Positions 43,230 through 51,723 of a DNA stretch of 64,000 bases are shown one piece after another; positions within the stretch are counted from its first letter, which is position 1, and every line of letters starts with the position of its first letter. The translations under genes were made by a program, and so were the position numbers. The DNA is from Roseburia sp. 499 (lineage in GTDB: Bacteria > Bacillota > Clostridia > Lachnospirales > Lachnospiraceae): positions 310,001-374,000 of the forward strand of contig NZ_CP135164.1 in the NCBI RefSeq assembly GCF_001940225.2. Direction: 5' to 3'. Below the pieces are notes generated by a model. That model did not search any database, was not told where the DNA came from, and saw only the letters and a program-made list of their open reading frames with translations.

Positions 43230-44018
43230 ATGAAAAAGAAATTAATTGTGATTATTTGCATAGCGATTATATTATTGGCAGGCGTGGCAATTGCTGTACC
43301 AATCATACAAGACAATACTGAAAAGATTGCATTTGAAGATAATACAATGAAAGCATTAATTGCGGAAACTGCGGGAGTGGAATCCGTGGATAAAATTCGG
43401 GAAGACGATTTAGAAAAGATAGAAGAATTGAATATAGGATATACAGGATATTATGAAACGTTGGCCGATATTGAAAAATGTCCGAATTTGAGAAGATTAA
43501 TTATTGGTTATCCGAGTTGTCCGATGTCATATTATCCCTTTGCAGGAAGAGAAATGCCAGAGCCGGAAAGTAAGGAAAGAGTGAAACAAATAGAAAAAGA
43601 ATTGGGAAGCATTTTAGAAAAATGTCCAAATCTAACAACCATATATATATCCAACGAAAAAGGGAACTGTGAGTTGGATAATATAGAATTTTTGAAAAAG
43701 GGAAAAAAACTTATCAATATCAGTTTGTATTATCAAATGGATATCGATTATTCTGTTCTTTCAGAGTGTAATGAATTAGGTTTTTTGGCATTGGATTATT
43801 GTAATATTTCAGATTTAGATATGTTAAGTCAGTTAGAACGCTTAGAATATTTAGGTTTAGAAGGAACCGATGTCTCGGAAGCGGAAGAAATATTAAAAAT
43901 AAAAAACCTTAATCATTCTTATGTTGATATTGATATTAGAGATACACCACTAGCAGAAAATGAAGAGCAAGTAGAGCTTATTTATCAGCAGTTACCAGAG
44001 GCTAATATTTGCAAGTAA
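43230..44018 (+). CDS. membrane-anchored LRR protein, array copy 2
   Basis: A 262-residue paralogue of copy 1. The membrane helix lies at about 4-23 (LIVIICIAIILLAGVAIAV), then AFEDNTMKALIAETAGVESVDKI and the LNIGYTGYYETL repeat start. It shares with copy 1 the FCHYHRKG/MSYYPFAG region and the CPNLTTIYISNEKGNC block. The C-terminal repeats end with TPLAENEEQVELIYQQLPEANICK. It follows copy 1 by 16 bases. Its last 18 codons and the bases after them (43990-44090) recur at 44550-44650, before copy 4, a mark of tandem duplication. Confidence 0.75.
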   Translation: MKKKLIVIICIAIILLAGVAIAVPIIQDNTEKIAFEDNTMKALIAETAGVESVDKIREDDLEKIEELNIGYTGYYETLADIEKCPNLRRLIIGYPSCPMSYYPFAGREMPEPESKERVKQIEKELGSILEKCPNLTTIYISNEKGNCELDNIEFLKKGKKLINISLYYQMDIDYSVLSECNELGFLALDYCNISDLDMLSQLERLEYLGLEGTDVSEAEEILKIKNLNHSYVDIDIRDTPLAENEEQVELIYQQLPEANICK

Positions 44019-44035
44019 AAAGTGAGAAAAATAAG

Positions 44036-44482
44036 ATGCGAGACATAGGACATATAAAAAAAAGAAACCTGATTATTTCCGCAAGTGTGATAGTGTTTAT
44101 ACTAGTTATAGCACTTATAATAGCAGTTTTAAGTAATTTAGATTTTTTGAAAAAGGCAGGTAAACTTGAAGAACTTACTCTTATAGGGCAGCCGGCAATG
44201 GATTATTCCGCAATTTCGGAATGTTATCAATTAAAGAGCTTAGGATTGTTGGAATGTAATATTTCTGACTTTAGTATACTAAATGGGTTGGAAAATTTGG
44301 AGAGTTTAAATTTGACAGCAACCAATATTCCAGAGGCCAAGGATTTATTAAATCTGAAGAATCTGAAAGAACTAGATATTATTAGCACCCCACTCGCAGA
44401 GAATGAAGAACAGTTAGCACTGCTTTATCAGCAGTTTCCAGATATTGACATTTATACAGGAATGGATGATTTTGGAAATTGA
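44036..44482 (+). CDS. shortened LRR protein, array copy 3
   Basis: A 148-residue copy in which the membrane helix (RDIGHIKKRNLIISASVIVF start, about 10-30) is joined directly to the last LRR block (NLDFLKKAGKLEELTLIG onward). The middle 110-120 residues found in copies 1, 2 and 4 are missing, so this looks like an internal in-frame deletion. The frame is intact and the C-terminal TPLAENEEQLALLYQQFPDIDIY is kept. The ATG at 44036 is used rather than a TTG at 44009. It may still be made as a small anchored LRR protein or be a decaying copy. Confidence 0.65.
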   Translation: MRDIGHIKKRNLIISASVIVFILVIALIIAVLSNLDFLKKAGKLEELTLIGQPAMDYSAISECYQLKSLGLLECNISDFSILNGLENLESLNLTATNIPEAKDLLNLKNLKELDIISTPLAENEEQLALLYQQFPDIDIYTGMDDFGN

Positions 44483-44590
44483 AAAAATAAATTGTTGGTG
44501 CATGAGGCGAATAGGAAAAAACAAATTATTGTAACGGAATTTGTTTTTTCGGAGGATAATATTTGCAAGTAAAGAAGTGAGAAAAATAAG
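44483..44590 (+). repeat. duplication scar with A/T hairpin between LRR copies 3 and 4
   Basis: AAAAAACAAATT (44516-44527) pairs with AATTTGTTTTTT (44538-44549), a 12-bp stem that ends in a T-run and could act as a weak terminator within the array. The bases 44556-44590 repeat the end of copy 2 (TAATATTTGCAAGTAAA) although no gene ends here, so they are a leftover of a former copy. Confidence 0.6.
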
Positions 44591-45418
44591 ATGCGAGACA
44601 TAAGACATATTAAAAAAACCAATCTGATTATTTCCGCAAGCATAATAGTGTTAATCATAGTTATACTATTGGCAGGCGTGACAATTGTTGTACCAATCAT
44701 TAAGGACAATGCGCAAAAGATTGCATTTGAAGATGAGAGAATGGCAAGGGAAATAGCCATAGGTGCTGGGGTAGAATCTGTAGATGAATTTCGAGTGGAT
44801 GATCTGGATAAAGTAAAAAGTTTGGATATAAGATACACTGGTTTTTATGATACCATATCAGACATAGAAAAATGTCAGCAGTTAAGCTATTTGGTTATTG
44901 GTCAGGTTGATTATGGTGATGAATTTGAATCAGCCAATCAGGATGATTGGCCGGGACCGGAAAGCAAAGAGAAAATTCAGCAGACAAAAAGAGAACTGGG
45001 GAATATTTTGGAAAAATGTACCAAATTAAGGTATTTGTATATAATAGGAGAAGAGAAATACTTTGAATTAGGAGACTTAGAATTCTTGGAAAATGGACAA
45101 AATTTAAAGAGTCTTTCTCTTAGAAATCAACCATCAATGGATTATTCTGCGATTGCGAAATGTTCTCAATTAGAGCATTTATCATTGTATGGATGTGATG
45201 TTTCTGATTTAAGTATGTTGAGTAAGTTAGAAAATTTGGAAAATTTAGACATAGTAGGAACAAATGTTTCGGAAGCTAAGGATATACTAAATGTAAAGAA
45301 ACTTAAAGTGTTATATATTGCAGATACTCCACTTGAAGAAAATGAGGAACAGTTAGCACTTATCTATCAGCAGTTTCCGGATATAGAGATTAGTAATTTT
45401 AACTGGAAAGAATATTGA
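44591..45418 (+). CDS. membrane-anchored LRR protein, array copy 4
   Basis: A 275-residue paralogue. Its first 40 codons are near-identical to copy 3 (RDIRHIKKTNLIISASIIVL), while the later part follows the full-length plan of copies 1 and 2 (AFEDERMAREIAIGAGVESVDEF; LDIRYTGFYDTI). Leucine-rich blocks are NLKSLSLRNQPSMDYSAIAKC, LEHLSLYGCDVSDLSML and LENLDIVGTNVSEAKDIL, then TPLEENEEQLALIYQQFPDIEI. It follows the duplication scar and hairpin at 44483-44590 and probably depends on read-through from upstream. Confidence 0.75.
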   Translation: MRDIRHIKKTNLIISASIIVLIIVILLAGVTIVVPIIKDNAQKIAFEDERMAREIAIGAGVESVDEFRVDDLDKVKSLDIRYTGFYDTISDIEKCQQLSYLVIGQVDYGDEFESANQDDWPGPESKEKIQQTKRELGNILEKCTKLRYLYIIGEEKYFELGDLEFLENGQNLKSLSLRNQPSMDYSAIAKCSQLEHLSLYGCDVSDLSMLSKLENLENLDIVGTNVSEAKDILNVKKLKVLYIADTPLEENEEQLALIYQQFPDIEISNFNWKEY

Positions 45419-45460
45419 GTTAAGTAGTTTAAATTTTGTAAGAAAAAGTAGAGAAGTAAA

Positions 45461-46561
45461 ATGAAAAAGAAACTAATTGTAGGGGCTTGGATAATAGTTA
45501 TTTTCTTATTTGGAGTTACCGTTATTCGACCGATTGTGTTGGATAATATGCGGAAAGTAAAATTTGAAGATGAAAAAATGGGATTTGTAATAAGAAGTTC
45601 CTCAGAAGTGAAATCAGAAGAGGAATTTCGAAAGAATAACTTAGAAGAAGTAACATATCTGGACATCAGATATCCTGGCCGCTATGACACGTTGGTGGAT
45701 ATAGAAAAATGTAAACAGTTAGAAAATTTAACAATCGGTCAGGTGGAATATGTAAAAGGAAAAGATATGAAGGATGAAGGATGGATTCAACAGATAGAAA
45801 AAGAATTGGATGGTATCATAAAAAGTTGTTCCCAAATAAATTCTTTGATGATTATAGGAGTTGAAGACCGTTTTGAGTTAGAAAACTTAGAGTTTTTAAA
45901 GAATGCCAAAAACTTAGAGGATTTAACGCTATTTTGTCAACCGGCAAAAGATTATTCAGCAATCTCAGAAATACCTCATTTGAGGGGGCTGTTTTTTAGA
46001 GGATGTAATATAGAAGAGCTAGATATGTTAGATGGTCTTACTGAACTAGAAAGTTTGTGGATAAAAGAATGTGATGTTTCGGAAGCGGGACAGATTGTAA
46101 ACTTAAAATCTCTTAAATATTTAGACCTTGAGAATACACCGCTTGCTGGAAATTCAGAACAGTTAGAAATTATATTTGAAAATTGTCCTAATATAGAAAT
46201 ACTAAATTTATCTGTAAAAGAGGGGAAACTGAGTGATTTGAATTTCTTAAGAAATGCAGAGAATTTAAAGGAACTTGTATTGGTCAATCAATCGCTTACA
46301 GATTATTCGGCAATAGCAGAATGTTCAAAATTAAAGTATTTAACATTAGGCAGATGTAATATTTCTGATTTAAGCATGCTGAGTGGACTGGAAAATTTGG
46401 AAACTTTGGTCTTAACAGGGACTAATATTTCAGAAGCTAAGGATATATTGAGCATGAAAAATCTCAAAGAGTTGTATATTGCAGATACTCCATTGGCAGA
46501 GAATGAAGAACAACTAGCGCTGATTTATCAACAGTTCCCAGATATTGAGATTCAAAAATAG
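45461..46561 (+). CDS. membrane-anchored LRR protein, array copy 5 (extended)
   Basis: A 366-residue copy, the longest in the array. After the membrane helix (about 4-27) and the shared start (FEDEKMGFVIRSSSEVKSEEEF) it has two rounds of the LRR unit. The first is about 145-245 (NLEDLTLFCQPAKDYSAIS ... TPLAGNSEQLEIIFENCPNIEI), the second about 255-366 (NLKELVLVNQSLTDYSAIA ... TPLAENEEQLALIYQQFPDIEI). This is an internal duplication of roughly 110-120 residues and shows that repeat number changes readily in this locus. It precedes the membrane version of the LXG module by 11 bases. Confidence 0.75.
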   Translation: MKKKLIVGAWIIVIFLFGVTVIRPIVLDNMRKVKFEDEKMGFVIRSSSEVKSEEEFRKNNLEEVTYLDIRYPGRYDTLVDIEKCKQLENLTIGQVEYVKGKDMKDEGWIQQIEKELDGIIKSCSQINSLMIIGVEDRFELENLEFLKNAKNLEDLTLFCQPAKDYSAISEIPHLRGLFFRGCNIEELDMLDGLTELESLWIKECDVSEAGQIVNLKSLKYLDLENTPLAGNSEQLEIIFENCPNIEILNLSVKEGKLSDLNFLRNAENLKELVLVNQSLTDYSAIAECSKLKYLTLGRCNISDLSMLSGLENLETLVLTGTNISEAKDILSMKNLKELYIADTPLAENEEQLALIYQQFPDIEIQK

Positions 46562-46572
46562 GGAGAAAAATA

Positions 46573-47952
46573 ATGGAAGAGAAACAAGGAAAAAACACTT
46601 GGATAGTAATTATATTATTAATAGCGTTAGTGTTTGCTACCCCAACACTATTGGAATATGCCAGAAGAATGAAAGTTGAAAATGAGTGGGGTGGCAGAAA
46701 AATACTTATGTATGATGGTGTAGGAGTGGAAAAAATTCGCATCAATGAGTTGGATAAAGATGAGTGTTTAGGAAATGTATATACAGAAGAGCAGATGATA
46801 GAACTTTCAAGGGCATTCATGGGCGGTGCGTCGAAACAAGACATGGAGGTAGCCTGGGGTTCTGAAAATTATGATGTTTATTATGAACAGATATTTACAG
46901 TTTCAGAGCAAAGAGAACGTACTGTTAATATAGAAGAAGTAGAGAGAATTCTTAGTAAGGATTCTGAGAAAATTACCAATGAAGAATATGATGTACTTGC
47001 CTTAGCATATTTGTTGGCAGAAAAGGATGATTTAGATACTTTTTTTCTGTCGATGTTGAAAGAAAGGACAGACCATAATGAGTCATGGTATGCTTCATCA
47101 ATGTATTACAAGGTCTATTCTGAGTGGGAGATAGATCACGAAAAAGTAGAACAGATAGGGGGAAGAGTTGCAGGTTATGAAAAAGGGTTGTTACGACTAA
47201 TTTGGGAATATAGGGCAGAAGGAGATGAAGATACCATAGAAGATACTATAATAGAGTGCGATATACAGCGAGAACATGTTTTACAGCGTATGACTCTATT
47301 AGATGTTGTAAATCAAATGGGAACATTTGATGGCGAATATAAAGCAGAGAATCCGATATTAGCCATTGAGGAGACAGAGAACAGAGCATTGTTACTGAGA
47401 CTTTGTGAGGGGGAGGCTGTTAGTGGCATAAAACCAACAGGTTCTACATTAAGGCAATCAACAGTTACAATTAGTCAAACTGAGTTTGGAATATTCGTTG
47501 ATAGTTGGCAGATGAATTATTCAGAGTATGTGCTTAATGGTTATCTTGGCAGTAATACATCAAAAAAATATAAAAAATCAAAGAATTTGGAGCTGATTGA
47601 AAAACAATATCATGATATGGAGATGGCAATGTTGTACAGTGATTATGATTGTTGCGTGAACTATGTGGATTATAATCTGGCAGTAAATAGTACACATATG
47701 TTTTATCCCTATGAGGGCGAGCAAACGGAGTCAAAGATAAGGAGGATGAATAATAGTAATAAAAATGATCAAGCAGAAGATTATGGACGAGAAGAATTAG
47801 CAGAACTGTTAAGGAAGGAATTTCCAACAAATGGTTTGAGCGTAGAGATTGTTTTGACAAGACCAGATGATGTCATTAAGTTTATGAGGGGGTTATCTGG
47901 AAGGTCAGAAGATATTTATTTTGATATAATTGGCAATAAAATTAAAGAATAG
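46573..47952 (+). CDS. membrane-anchored paralogue of the LXG protein's C-terminal module
   Basis: A 459-residue protein with a membrane helix at about 8-28 and no LXG domain. From about residue 118 (IEEVERILSKDSEKITNEEYDVLALAYLLAE region) to the end it matches residues 230-620 of the LXG protein: YSEWEIDHEKVEQI, HVLQRMTLLDVVNQMGTFDG and DCCVNYVDYNLAVNSTHMFYP all have close partners. The LXG protein's segment 449-502 is absent here; a short lysine-rich stretch (SNTSKKYKKSKNLELI) takes its place. It closes the island. It could be a decoy, an immunity protein or a receptor; this is inference from the shared module. Confidence 0.7.
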   Translation: MEEKQGKNTWIVIILLIALVFATPTLLEYARRMKVENEWGGRKILMYDGVGVEKIRINELDKDECLGNVYTEEQMIELSRAFMGGASKQDMEVAWGSENYDVYYEQIFTVSEQRERTVNIEEVERILSKDSEKITNEEYDVLALAYLLAEKDDLDTFFLSMLKERTDHNESWYASSMYYKVYSEWEIDHEKVEQIGGRVAGYEKGLLRLIWEYRAEGDEDTIEDTIIECDIQREHVLQRMTLLDVVNQMGTFDGEYKAENPILAIEETENRALLLRLCEGEAVSGIKPTGSTLRQSTVTISQTEFGIFVDSWQMNYSEYVLNGYLGSNTSKKYKKSKNLELIEKQYHDMEMAMLYSDYDCCVNYVDYNLAVNSTHMFYPYEGEQTESKIRRMNNSNKNDQAEDYGREELAELLRKEFPTNGLSVEIVLTRPDDVIKFMRGLSGRSEDIYFDIIGNKIKE

Positions 47953-48042
47953 ACGGAAATACATAACGAAAAACTATAAAAATTCAACTGCCTGTGTTAT
48001 ACTTATACCCAAATAGCAGTAATGCAAAGAAAGAGGTACAGT

Positions 48043-49248
48043 ATGGCACAGGCAGTTGTTACGTTAAAAAAAGGCGAAGGACGCACCTTAAAATCCGGTG
48101 GTGCGTGGATATATGACAATGAAATAGATTCTATTATGGGAAGTTTTGAGAATGGTGATATTGTAATTGTTCACGATTTTGACGGTTACCCCATGGGAAA
48201 AGGCTTTATCAATACCAATTCCAAAATCCGTATTCGCATGATGACTCGGAAAAAAGACCAAGAAATTGATGCAGAATTTATTAAAATGAGAGTAAGAAAT
48301 GCATGGGAATATCGAAAGAAAACCGTAGATACCAGTTCCTGTCGTGTGATTTTCGGAGAGGCAGACTGGCTTCCGGGATTAGTAGTGGACAAGTTTGAGG
48401 ATGTCTTGGTTATGCAGTCTCTTGCCCTTGGCATTGACCGTTTCAAGGAAGAAATTGCAAAGGATTTAAAGGAATGCATGGCAGAGGACGGAATCATTAT
48501 TCGTGGTGTGTACGAGAGAAGTGATGCCAAAGTGCGTAAGCAAGAAGGCATGGAGCTGGTAAAAGGCTTTATCGGACCGGAATTTGATACCAAGGTTCAG
48601 ATTGTAGAAAATGGTGTGAAATATTTCGTAGATGTAAAGGATGGACAAAAGACAGGATTTTTCCTAGACCAGAAGTATAATCGTCAGGCAATTCATCGTT
48701 TATGTAAAGGCGCAAAGGTATTAGATTGCTTTACCCATACCGGTTCCTTTGCACTGAATGCAGGAATTGCGGGGGCAGCAAGCGTATTAGGCGTAGATGC
48801 ATCTCAACTTGCCGTAAATCAGGCAACGGAGAATGCAACTTTGAACGGTTTGGAGAAAACAGTACGCTTCGAGTGTCATGATGTATTTGAATTGCTTCCG
48901 GAATTGGAGCAAAAGGGAGAGAAGTTTGATGTGGTGATATTGGACCCACCTGCTTTTACAAAGTCCAGAAACTCCATTAAAAATGCAGTAAAAGGATATC
49001 GTGAAATCAATTTGCGCGGTATGAAGCTGGTACGTGACGGTGGCTATCTTGCTACTTGTTCCTGTTCGCATTTTATGGATTATGAATTATTTACAAAGAC
49101 TTTGCATCAGGCAGCAGCTAACGTACATAAACGTCTGCGTCAGGTGGAATTTCGTACCCAGGCACCGGATCATCCGATTCTCTGGGCAGGAGAAGAAGAA
49201 TCCTATTACTTGAAATTTTATATTTTCCAGGTATGTGAGGAGAAGTAA
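48043..49248 (+). CDS. class I SAM-dependent rRNA (cytosine-C5) methyltransferase, RlmI-like
   Basis: A 401-residue protein with an N-terminal PUA-like RNA-binding domain (AVVTLKKGEGRTLKSGGAWI) and a C-terminal methyltransferase. SAM motif I is VLDCFTHTGSFALNAG, motif IV ILDPPAFTKS, and the CSCSHF segment has the catalytic cysteine position of RlmI/YccW-type enzymes. The start at 48043 follows AAGAGGT; a frame starting at 48022 lacks an RBS. It begins the housekeeping block after the island. RlmI itself acts on 23S rRNA C1962; the same target here is likely but not shown. Confidence 0.88.
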   Translation: MAQAVVTLKKGEGRTLKSGGAWIYDNEIDSIMGSFENGDIVIVHDFDGYPMGKGFINTNSKIRIRMMTRKKDQEIDAEFIKMRVRNAWEYRKKTVDTSSCRVIFGEADWLPGLVVDKFEDVLVMQSLALGIDRFKEEIAKDLKECMAEDGIIIRGVYERSDAKVRKQEGMELVKGFIGPEFDTKVQIVENGVKYFVDVKDGQKTGFFLDQKYNRQAIHRLCKGAKVLDCFTHTGSFALNAGIAGAASVLGVDASQLAVNQATENATLNGLEKTVRFECHDVFELLPELEQKGEKFDVVILDPPAFTKSRNSIKNAVKGYREINLRGMKLVRDGGYLATCSCSHFMDYELFTKTLHQAAANVHKRLRQVEFRTQAPDHPILWAGEEESYYLKFYIFQVCEEK

Positions 49249-49252
49249 AAGA

Positions 49253-51091
49253 ATGAATATTTTAACAGCAGAACATCTGACAAAAGCATATACAGCGGAA
49301 CGAACCTTGCTATCCGATGCAGCCTTTAGTCTCCAAGAAGGGGAAAAGGTAGGTGTTATCGGTGTCAATGGAATGGGAAAGTCCACGTTGCTAAAAATTC
49401 TGGCAGGAGTGGAAGAACCGGATGCAGGAACTGTCATTATGGGAAACCATGTGAAGATGGCATACTTAGAGCAGACGCCGGTATTTGAGGATACTCTTAC
49501 TATAATAAAGGCAGCATTGCGAGGATTAGACGAGCAGGATATGGTACTGGCAAGTGAGGCGAAGTCCATGCTGTACCAGCTTGGATTTACTGATACAGAC
49601 CAGACGGTAAAACACTTGTCGGGAGGACAGAAAAAGCGGATTGCATTGGTGAATACTGTATTGCAGCCGGTAGAGATTCTTATTTTGGATGAGCCGACCA
49701 ACCATTTGGATAACGAAATGTCTCAGTGGTTAGAGGATTTTTTGGTAAAGTTCAAAGGAGCTGTAGTAATGGTAACCCATGACCGATACTTTTTGGACAG
49801 AGTAGTAGACCGAATCGTAGAGGTAGAGCATGGCAGTATTTACAGTTATCCCGGAAGTTATGCAGACTATGTAGGACTGAAAATGCAACGACAGAACATG
49901 GAGTTGGCAAGTGAGCGCAAGCGAAAGAGTATTCTGAAAAAAGAATTGGCTTGGCTGGCAAGAGGAGCAAGAGCACGTTCCACCAAACAGAAGGCGCATA
50001 TCCAGCGAATAGAAGATATGCTGGCGGCGGAAGGACCAATCGAAGAGTCTAATATAGAAATGACTTCCTTAGCTTCCCGTATGGGCAAAAAGACCATTGA
50101 ATTAAATGGATTATGTAAGTCTTATGGAGAACGCAAGCTCATAGAGGATTTCACTTATATTTTCTTGAAACAGGACAGAATCGGAATTGTGGGGCCAAAT
50201 GGCTGTGGAAAGTCTACGCTATTGAAGATAATAATGGGACAGATTATTCCGGATGCGGGAACAGTAGAAATAGGGGAAACCATAAAAATAGGATATTTTT
50301 CCCAGGACAATTCTCATATGGATGAGTCCATGAAAGCGATTGAATATGTAAAAGAAGTGGCAGAGTTCATTCAGACTCCGGATGGGAAAATCAGTGCTTC
50401 TGCATTGATGGAGCGTTTTTTATTTGACGGAACTATGCAGTGGACACCTATTGGCAAGTTGTCCGGAGGGGAACGCAGAAGATTGTATCTGATGCGTATC
50501 TTAATGGGAGCGCCTAATGTACTGATATTAGATGAGCCTACCAATGATTTGGATATCAAGACATTGACCATTTTGGAGGATTATCTGGATTCCTTCGATG
50601 GAATCGTTATTACCGTATCCCATGACCGTTATTTTCTGGAACGATTGGTAAAACGTATTTTTGCCTTTGAAGAAAATGGACATTTGCAGCAGTATGAGGG
50701 CGGTTATCTGGATTATATTCGGGCAAGACAGGAACGACAGGAAAAAAGCGGCTTAACAGGTGGAAATGGCACGGCAATCAAGAAAGCTGAAGATAAAGAG
50801 ACACAGGTTGAAAACGGAACCAACGGAAAAGGAAAACCAAATTATTCTCCAAAGAAGTTAAAGTTCTCCTATAAAGAACAGCGGGAATATGAAACAATAG
50901 ATGACGATATTGCAAATCTGGAATCCAAAATAGAGCAGTTGGATCAGGAGATTATAAAAAATGCCACCAACAGTGTGAAATTAAGAGAGCTAATGGCAGA
51001 AAAGGAAACAGCAGAGGTACAATTGGAAGAAAAAATGGACCGCTGGGTATATTTGAACGATTTGGCGGAACAGATAGAAGCGCAGAAATAA
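49253..51091 (+). CDS. ABC-F family ATPase
   Basis: A 612-residue soluble protein with two ABC domains. The first has GVNGMGKST, LSGGQKKR and DEPTNHLD; the second GPNGCGKST, LSGGERRR and DEPTNDLD. The arm between them contains the basic KRKRKSILKKELAWLARGARARSTKQKA region that reaches into the ribosome in ABC-F proteins. A long C-terminal coiled coil (about 545-612, LESKIEQLDQEIIKNA) is of the Uup/YfmR type. Such factors rescue or protect stalled ribosomes; antibiotic resistance is possible but not indicated. ATG at 49253 lies four bases after the methyltransferase stop. Confidence 0.92.
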   Translation: MNILTAEHLTKAYTAERTLLSDAAFSLQEGEKVGVIGVNGMGKSTLLKILAGVEEPDAGTVIMGNHVKMAYLEQTPVFEDTLTIIKAALRGLDEQDMVLASEAKSMLYQLGFTDTDQTVKHLSGGQKKRIALVNTVLQPVEILILDEPTNHLDNEMSQWLEDFLVKFKGAVVMVTHDRYFLDRVVDRIVEVEHGSIYSYPGSYADYVGLKMQRQNMELASERKRKSILKKELAWLARGARARSTKQKAHIQRIEDMLAAEGPIEESNIEMTSLASRMGKKTIELNGLCKSYGERKLIEDFTYIFLKQDRIGIVGPNGCGKSTLLKIIMGQIIPDAGTVEIGETIKIGYFSQDNSHMDESMKAIEYVKEVAEFIQTPDGKISASALMERFLFDGTMQWTPIGKLSGGERRRLYLMRILMGAPNVLILDEPTNDLDIKTLTILEDYLDSFDGIVITVSHDRYFLERLVKRIFAFEENGHLQQYEGGYLDYIRARQERQEKSGLTGGNGTAIKKAEDKETQVENGTNGKGKPNYSPKKLKFSYKEQREYETIDDDIANLESKIEQLDQEIIKNATNSVKLRELMAEKETAEVQLEEKMDRWVYLNDLAEQIEAQK

Positions 51092-51120
51092 GAAACTAGT
51101 AGAAATAGGAAGTGAGAATT

Positions 51121-51612
51121 ATGGCGAAGAAAAAAGAAATTAAGACCAATGCCATGCGTATTTTAGATAAAAATAAGATAAAATACGAAGTGCTTCAGTA
51201 TGAGTGTGATGAATTTATTGATGGGCTTCATACTGCAGAAAAGACAGGAGCGCCGGTAGAACAGTCCTTCAAAACATTGGTGCTTCAGGGAAAGAGCAAA
51301 CAGTATTATGTATTTGTACTGCCTATTGCAGAGGAGATTGATTTAAAACATGCAGCACGACTGGTGGAAGAAAAGTCAGTAGAAATGATACATGTAAAAG
51401 ATATTACAGATATTACCGGGTATGTGCGGGGCGGTTGTAGTCCTCTCGGAATGAAGAAAAATTATCCTGTCATACTTCAGGAGGATGCCTGTAATTATGA
51501 TAAAATCTATATCAGTGGAGGAAGAATCGGAACTACGTTGTGCCTGAATCCGCAGGATTTGATTCAGGTGACGGGAGCAAGAACCGGGGACTTTTTGGAA
51601 AACAAAGCATAA
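51121..51612 (+). CDS. ybaK: YbaK/EbsC-type aminoacyl-tRNA deacylase
   Basis: A 163-residue single-domain protein that removes misloaded cysteine (or alanine) from tRNA-Pro. Family blocks: ALRILDKNKIKYE-like opening (NAMRILDKNKIKYEVLQY), KTLVLQGKSKQYYVFVLP, the conserved Lys and Asp in EEKSVEMIHVKDI, and YVRGGCSPLGMKKNYPVIL. The ATG at 51121 follows AGGAAGTGAG; an in-frame ATG at 51112 is too close to it. It follows the ABC-F gene by 29 bases, so a translation-quality operon (methyltransferase, ABC-F, deacylase) is plausible. Confidence 0.9.
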   Translation: MAKKKEIKTNAMRILDKNKIKYEVLQYECDEFIDGLHTAEKTGAPVEQSFKTLVLQGKSKQYYVFVLPIAEEIDLKHAARLVEEKSVEMIHVKDITDITGYVRGGCSPLGMKKNYPVILQEDACNYDKIYISGGRIGTTLCLNPQDLIQVTGARTGDFLENKA

Positions 51613-51640
51613 AAGCCTTTTCTTTTTCAAAAAATGGTAT

Positions 51641-51690
51641 TATAATAGCGAGCGGGGAGCGGAGGCTCCCTTACTTGCGTTAGATGTAAA
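51641..51690 (+). promoter_or_regulatory. degV promoter element and leader hairpin
   Basis: TATAAT at 51641-51646 is a clear -10 box with a poor -35. Directly after it lies GGGAGC-ggag-GCTCCC (51655-51670), a GC-rich hairpin that would form at the very 5' end of the degV message. Confidence 0.45.
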
Positions 51691-51723
51691 ATGGTTTGAA
51701 TAAGCATAGAAATGAGGAAATTT

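Noticed and set aside
44009..44035. TTG start for LRR copy 3, overlapping copy 2
   Set aside because: The ATG at 44036 matches the start of copy 4, which has the same bases before it but no gene to overlap.
42392..46561. LRR array as CRISPR or simple DNA repeats
   Set aside because: The repeats are diverged coding units of several hundred bases in one frame, without regular short repeats and spacers.
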